Positions 6,524 through 10,188 of a stretch of 10,188 nucleotides of DNA are shown piece after piece. Position numbers and translations under genes: made by a program. Within the stretch, counting starts at the first letter, position 1. Each line of letters starts with the position of its first letter. The stretch comes from JBHHZM01 sp046758065. GTDB lineage: Bacteria; Pseudomonadota; Alphaproteobacteria; JAAXGF01. Below the pieces are notes generated by a model, which saw only the letters and a list, made by a program, of their open reading frames with translations, had not been told where the DNA came from and searched no databases. The DNA is taken from positions 1 to 10,188 of the forward strand of contig JBHHZM010000109.1 of the NCBI GenBank assembly GCA_046758065.1, given 5' to 3'.

Positions 6524-8049
6524 CCTTCGATCACGCCGCCCTCGGCCTTGCGCCGGGTGACGAGGGCGTCGAGCTCTTCTGCGACGGCAGGATCGAGCGG
6601 CGGCGGTTCGTAGTCGGCGAGAAGCTGTTTCCAGATCGCGTTGGCGCGCTGGGTTGCGGTCAGGCTTCCGGCTTCTTCCCAGGTCTCGAAATTGCGCCAG
6701 TCCGAAACCATCGGCGCGTAGAACGCGGTCTCGTAGCGTTCGAGGGTGTGGGCGGCGCCGAAGAAATGGCCGCCGGGGCCGACCTCGGCCATCGCGTCGA
6801 TCGCCAGGGCATCGTCGTTCACCTCGATGGGTTCGAGAAACGCGGCCATCATCTGGAGCATTTCGGCGTCGATCACCATTTTCTCGAACGAGGCGGTGAG
6901 TCCGCCTTCGAGCCAGCCGGCGCCGTGGACGATCAGGTTGGTGTGGCCCATGATCACCGCCCACAACGACATCTGTGATTCGTAGGCCGCCTGCGCGTCG
7001 ACCGTGTTCGAGGCGTTGACGTTGCTCGACCGATAGGGCAGGCGGTAGTGCCGGGCGAGCTGACCCCCGGCGAGCACCGCCTTGGCGTACTCGGGGGTGC
7101 CGAACGCGGGGGCGCCCGTCCTCATGTCGACGTTCGAGGTGAAGCCGCCGTAGATGACCGGCGCGCCGGGCCGCACGATCTGGGTGAGCGCGATGCCGGC
7201 GAGCGCCTCGGCATTCTGCTGAGCGAGCGCACCGGCGAGGGTGATCGGGCTCATGGCGCCCGCCAGCGTGAACGGGGTGACGATCGCCGCCTGACCGGCG
7301 CGCGCCAGCGCCATCAGTCCTTCGAGCATCGGGCCGTCGTAGCGCAGCGGCGAGTTGGCGTTGACCACGCCGGTGAGGCCGGGGTTGCGCGCCAGATCGT
7401 CGCGGCTCGCGCCGCGGGCGAGGCACAGCATGTCGATGGCGTCGTCGACCCGTGTACGGCCGAACGCCGAGGTCTGCCACACCTTGTCGGTCAATGTGAT
7501 GCAGGCTTGGCAGGTGTCGAGGTGGCGCGTCTCGACCGCCAGGTCGGTTGCCGCGACGGGGCCGCCGCCGACGAGGTGCAGCACATTGAAACACTGGCCC
7601 AGCCGGATCAGGTCACAGGCGTCGGTGAAGGTTCCCGACCGGCGGCCGCGGTCGAGGTCAGTGCTGTTGGCGGGACCGCCGACGAGGCCGAAATTGATGT
7701 TGGCGCCGCCCATGGTGATCGCGCGCGCCGGGTTCCTCGGGGTCAGCGTGAACTCGGCGGGCGCCTTGGCGACGCTTTCTTCTATCAGGCCCCGGTCGAA
7801 TCGGGCATGCCGTCCGGCGCGGTCGACGTCGGCCCCGGCGCGGGCGAATTCGTCGAGCGCCTCGTCGCTCCAGAGGTCGAGACCGAGGGTCTCGAGAAGA
7901 TCGAGCGAAGCGGTGTGGATCGCCTCGATCTGATCGGCGCTCAGCACCTCGATCGGGCGGTAGGGATTGACGAGACGGCGCCATGGCCGCTGGGCGATCG
8001 CGGCTGCGGCGCTTCGCCGTTGCCGGCGACGGGCGCTCTCTCGTGCCAT
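6520..8049 (-). CDS. MttB-family (trimethylamine methyltransferase-like) protein, non-pyrrolysine
   Basis: A 509-residue protein of the MttB superfamily (COG5598, PF06253). Characterised relatives transfer a methyl group from trimethylamine (pyrrolysine forms) or from glycine betaine, proline betaine or carnitine (non-pyrrolysine MtgB/MtpB/MtcB) to a corrinoid protein. It has a basic N-terminus (ARRRQRR near residue 7), then a barrel with NINFGLVGGPANSTDLDRGR, PVIYGGFTSNVDMRTGAPAF (297-316), ASNTVDAQAAYES (346-358), GAGWLEGGLTASFEKM and EVGPGGHFFGAAHTLERYET. The frame has no internal TAG, so there is no pyrrolysine; the terminal TAG matches the paralogue's C-terminus and is a true stop. The start is the ATG at 8047-8049; the frame stays open upstream, but only antisense to the MFS gene. 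No corrinoid-protein gene is in the window. The substrate is unknown; a quaternary amine is the likely class. Confidence 0.9.
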   Translation of the reverse strand: MARESARRRQRRSAAAAIAQRPWRRLVNPYRPIEVLSADQIEAIHTASLDLLETLGLDLWSDEALDEFARAGADVDRAGRHARFDRGLIEESVAKAPAEFTLTPRNPARAITMGGANINFGLVGGPANSTDLDRGRRSGTFTDACDLIRLGQCFNVLHLVGGGPVAATDLAVETRHLDTCQACITLTDKVWQTSAFGRTRVDDAIDMLCLARGASRDDLARNPGLTGVVNANSPLRYDGPMLEGLMALARAGQAAIVTPFTLAGAMSPITLAGALAQQNAEALAGIALTQIVRPGAPVIYGGFTSNVDMRTGAPAFGTPEYAKAVLAGGQLARHYRLPYRSSNVNASNTVDAQAAYESQMSLWAVIMGHTNLIVHGAGWLEGGLTASFEKMVIDAEMLQMMAAFLEPIEVNDDALAIDAMAEVGPGGHFFGAAHTLERYETAFYAPMVSDWRNFETWEEAGSLTATQRANAIWKQLLADYEPPPLDPAVAEELDALVTRRKAEGGVIEG

Positions 8050-8226
8050 GGAGTGGTCCCGAGTTGGATGGTCTGGCTTCAATCTTGCCCCTGTCACCGT
8101 GCGATGTAAACGCGCTTCGTGTCCGCTTGCCGTTGGCGGGCTTCGGCCGTATACGTCCCGGGGACTCCGGCGGCGGACCGCCCGCTGCCGTCCACCGCTA
8201 CCGCGAAACGTTGGGAACACCTGGGC
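8050..8226. promoter_or_regulatory. Divergent promoter region, mttB-like gene / MFS gene
   Basis: 177 bp without a gene. Minus strand, towards the mttB-like gene: TTTACA (8105-8110)-N17-CAAGAT (8082-8087). Plus strand, towards the MFS gene: TTGCCG (8127-8132)-N17-TATACG (8150-8155). An 11-bp dyad GTCCC-G-GGGAC (8155-8165) overlaps the expected MFS transcription start and could be an operator. A second dyad GGCGG-A-CCGCC is at 8172-8182. These are consensus matches by eye only; in GC-rich DNA short dyads are common. Confidence 0.35.
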
Positions 8227-9549
8227 ATGGTTACTACAGGCGTCACTGCCCGGGCGGCGAATCTGGGCGCCGTCATCCGCGCCATGAGCGCGCTCTTGCT
8301 GGGCATCGCGATACTCAACCTCGGCAGCGGGGCGCTGATGGCGATCATCGGCGTACGCCTTTCGGTCGGGGGCGAGTCGAACCTCGTCATCGGTGCGATC
8401 GCGTCGGCCTATTTCTTCGGCTTGCTCGCCGGCGCGCTGTTCGGCGCCCGGGTGATCGACCGGGTCGGCCATATTCGCGCCTTCGCGGTTTACGCCGCCG
8501 CCGACGCCATTTCGATCCTCCTGCTCGTGACCGTCGAGGGCCTCGTCGCCTGGGTGGCGCTGCGCTGGATCGCGGGTTATTGCATGGCGGGCCTCAGCAT
8601 GATCGCCGAAAGCTGGCTCAACCATCGCGCCACCAACGTGACGCGGGGTCGGGTGCTTTCGCTCTACGTCATCGTCATGAACGGCGCGTTCGCCTTTGGG
8701 CCGCTGCTGCTCAACTTCGGCGACCCGGCGGGCGCTGGTCTGCTGGTGATTGCGGGAATCCTGTTCGTCGCCTCGCTCTTGCCGGTCGCGCTGACACGCA
8801 CCGGCAACCCCGAGATCGGCGAGCAGGCGCGCCTGAGTCTCCGCCGGCTGTTCGCGCTTTCGCCGCTGGGCGTGCTCGGTGCACTGACGATCGGACTGGT
8901 CGAAAGTGCGATCTTCGGACTCGGCCCGGTTTACGGCGCGGCGGTGGGACTGGATGCGTCGCGCATTTCGCTGTTCCTTGCCGTCACTCTCGGCGGCGTC
9001 CTGGTGATGCAGTATCCGCTGGGCGCGATCTCGGACCGGTTCGACCGCGAGAAGGTGATCCTTGCCGTCGCGGCCACGGCCGGGCTCGCCGCGGCGCTGA
9101 TCGCGTTCGTCGAAGGGCCGGGTTTCTGGCTGTTGCTCGCCCTGGGCTTCGTGACGGGCGGACTCGCGAGCCCGCTCTATCCGTTGAGCGTCGCCGAGAC
9201 CAACGACTGGCTCGAGGCCGACGAACTGGTGCCGGCGAGCGCCGGCATCGTGCTCGCCTACAGTCTGGGCGCGAGCGCGGGGCCGATGGCGGCTTCCGTG
9301 GCGATGGAGGGGCTCGGCGCCGGCGGCTTGTTCGCATTCATCGCCGTCGTATTGTTCGCGCTCGCGGCCTACGCGCTGATCCGGGTGATCAAGGGTCTCA
9401 CCAAGCCAGCGGATGAACAGACCGCGTTCTGGCCCGCTTCGTGGATCAGTCCGGTGGCCGCCGGGCTCGATCCGCGGGCGCCGGCCGAACCGGACTACGA
9501 CGACACGGCCGCCGAGTACGACGGCACGGACGACGAAACCGGAGCGTAA
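8227..9549 (+). CDS. MFS transporter, YcaD-like
   Basis: A 440-residue, 12-segment inner-membrane carrier of the major facilitator superfamily. It resembles the YcaD group: motif A-like GARVIDRVGHIR between segments 2 and 3 (residues 73-84), and the signature ESWLN followed by RGRVLSLY (128-147). A second-half motif A, GAISDRFDREKV, supports the internal duplication. After the last segment comes a hydrophilic tail with SPVAAGLDPR and an acidic, Tyr/Asp-rich end. I chose the ATG at 8227. Codons further upstream (from 8119) are open but encode a non-membrane Pro/Arg-rich stretch, and the ATG at 8284 lacks a ribosome site. It lies between two MttB paralogues in the opposite orientation, which suggests, but does not prove, that it moves a methylated amine or its product. 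Confidence 0.88.
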   Translation: MVTTGVTARAANLGAVIRAMSALLLGIAILNLGSGALMAIIGVRLSVGGESNLVIGAIASAYFFGLLAGALFGARVIDRVGHIRAFAVYAAADAISILLLVTVEGLVAWVALRWIAGYCMAGLSMIAESWLNHRATNVTRGRVLSLYVIVMNGAFAFGPLLLNFGDPAGAGLLVIAGILFVASLLPVALTRTGNPEIGEQARLSLRRLFALSPLGVLGALTIGLVESAIFGLGPVYGAAVGLDASRISLFLAVTLGGVLVMQYPLGAISDRFDREKVILAVAATAGLAAALIAFVEGPGFWLLLALGFVTGGLASPLYPLSVAETNDWLEADELVPASAGIVLAYSLGASAGPMAASVAMEGLGAGGLFAFIAVVLFALAAYALIRVIKGLTKPADEQTAFWPASWISPVAAGLDPRAPAEPDYDDTAAEYDGTDDETGA

Positions 9550-9566
9550 CGACGGGTAGTTACGCT
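9543..9566. terminator. Hairpin containing both convergent stop codons
   Basis: Perfect 8-bp arms AGCGTAAC (9543-9550) and GTTACGCT (9559-9566) enclose an 8-nt loop. The TAA of the MFS gene is in the left arm and the TAA of the mttB-like gene is in the right arm, on the opposite strand. Both transcripts would form the same stem. No U-run follows in either direction, so it may act as a transcript-end stabiliser or a weak terminator. Confidence 0.5.
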
Positions 9567-10188
9567 GCCGCGGCGCGCTCGGTCTTGCGGCGGGCGACGA
9601 AATCCTTGAGCGCCTCGTCGATCCCGGGGTCGAGCGGCGGCGGCTCGTAGGCGGCGAGAATTTGCTTCCAGATCGCATTGGCGCGCTCGGTCGCGCTCAG
9701 GCTGCCGGCTTCCTCCCAGGTCTCGAAATTTCGCCAGTCGGAGACGATGGGCGCGTAGAACGCGGTCTCGTAGCGTTCGAGTGTATGCGCGGCGCCGAAG
9801 AAATGCCCGCCCGGGCCGACCTCGGCGATCGCGTCGAGCCCCAGCGTCTTGTCGTTGACCTCGATGGGACGCAGGAACTCGGCCATCATCTGCAACATTT
9901 CGAAGTCCAGGATCATCTTCTCGAACGACGCCGTCAGGCCGCCTTCGAGCCAGCCCGCGCCGTGGTGGATCAGGTTGGCGTGTCCCATGACGGCGGCCCA
10001 CAGCGACATCCCCGATTCGTACGCCGCCTGGGCGTCGGCGACGTTCGAGGCGTTGACGTTGCTCGACCGGTAGGGCAGGCGATAGCGTCGCGCGAGCTGA
10101 CCGCCGGCTAGCGCGGCGAAGGCCGCCTCGGGGGTGCCGAAGGCGGGCGCGCCGGTCTTCATGTCGACGTTCGAGGTGAAGCCGCCGT
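9560..10188 (-). CDS. Second MttB-family protein (5' part outside window)
   Basis: The C-terminal 208 residues of a second MttB-family methyltransferase. The frame is open to the window edge and continues upstream as GGFTSNVD, which matches the first paralogue at residue 301. About 300 N-terminal residues are therefore outside. A hand alignment of the shared part gives about 80% identity with the gene at 6520-8049. Long identical blocks include FGAAHTLERYETAFYAP and VSDWRNFETWEEAGSL. Differences cluster in the last 25 residues and in ALAIDAMAE versus TLGLDAIAE. It ends with TAA, not TAG, and has no in-frame TAG in the visible part. It converges on the MFS gene with a 10-bp gap. The pair is a recent duplication or two closely related specialised copies. 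Confidence 0.88.
   Translation of the reverse strand, partial: GGFTSNVDMKTGAPAFGTPEAAFAALAGGQLARRYRLPYRSSNVNASNVADAQAAYESGMSLWAAVMGHANLIHHGAGWLEGGLTASFEKMILDFEMLQMMAEFLRPIEVNDKTLGLDAIAEVGPGGHFFGAAHTLERYETAFYAPIVSDWRNFETWEEAGSLSATERANAIWKQILAAYEPPPLDPGIDEALKDFVARRKTERAAAA

Noticed and set aside
8172..8182. GGCGG-A-CCGCC dyad as a regulatory site
   Set aside because: Short GC dyads are expected by chance in DNA of this composition, and it has no clear position relative to a promoter.
8050..9678. An open minus-strand frame extending the mttB-like gene by 543 codons
   Set aside because: It is wholly antisense to the well-supported MFS gene, is rich in Arg, Gln and Asp without domain features, and MttB proteins are about 500 residues long. 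It is a GC-bias shadow.

Overview
The window is about two-thirds G+C, densely packed and protein-coding. The gene families point to an alphaproteobacterium, probably soil or marine and of Rhizobiales or Rhodospirillales type: non-pyrrolysine MttB-family methyltransferases, a TMADH/DgcA-like oxidoreductase, a stand-alone PhnD-like binding protein, a YcaD-like MFS carrier and a GFA protein. That placement is inferred from gene content, not from a marker gene. I see no rRNA, tRNA, CRISPR array, insertion sequence or prophage part.

Layout, left to right. (1) 1-1679 (+) is the 3' three-quarters of an Old Yellow Enzyme/4Fe-4S/FAD oxidoreductase of the trimethylamine-dehydrogenase type. Its active-site strand is unusual. 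(2) 1708-3141 (-) is an ArsR repressor followed by an ArsP-type permease. A near-perfect promoter and a 16-bp palindrome lie just upstream. The repressor has a vicinal Cys-Cys pair without a third cysteine, a pattern that fits methylarsenite sensing. (3) 3251-5380 (-) is a tight three-gene operon: an XRE-type regulator, a GFA/CENP-V-type zinc protein (ATGA overlap) and a PhnD-like phosphonate/phosphate-binding protein without signal peptide (7 bp further on). (4) 5609-6523 (+) is a membrane fatty-acid desaturase, divergent from the regulator across a 228-bp AT-rich promoter region. (5) 6520-10188 holds two MttB paralogues on the minus strand (one complete, one cut by the window edge). A plus-strand MFS transporter lies between them.

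How the genes may work together: the oxidoreductase family N-demethylates tertiary amines or N-methylated amino acids, releasing formaldehyde. MttB-family proteins demethylate quaternary amines. GFA-family proteins are often linked to formaldehyde handling, and an MFS carrier sits inside the mttB pair. This suggests part of a quaternary/tertiary amine (betaine-like) catabolic neighbourhood. No corrinoid protein, RamA-type activator or tetrahydrofolate methyltransferase is visible here, so the MttB proteins must be served by genes elsewhere or act differently. The arsenical cassette and the regulator-GFA-PhnD operon look like separate units.
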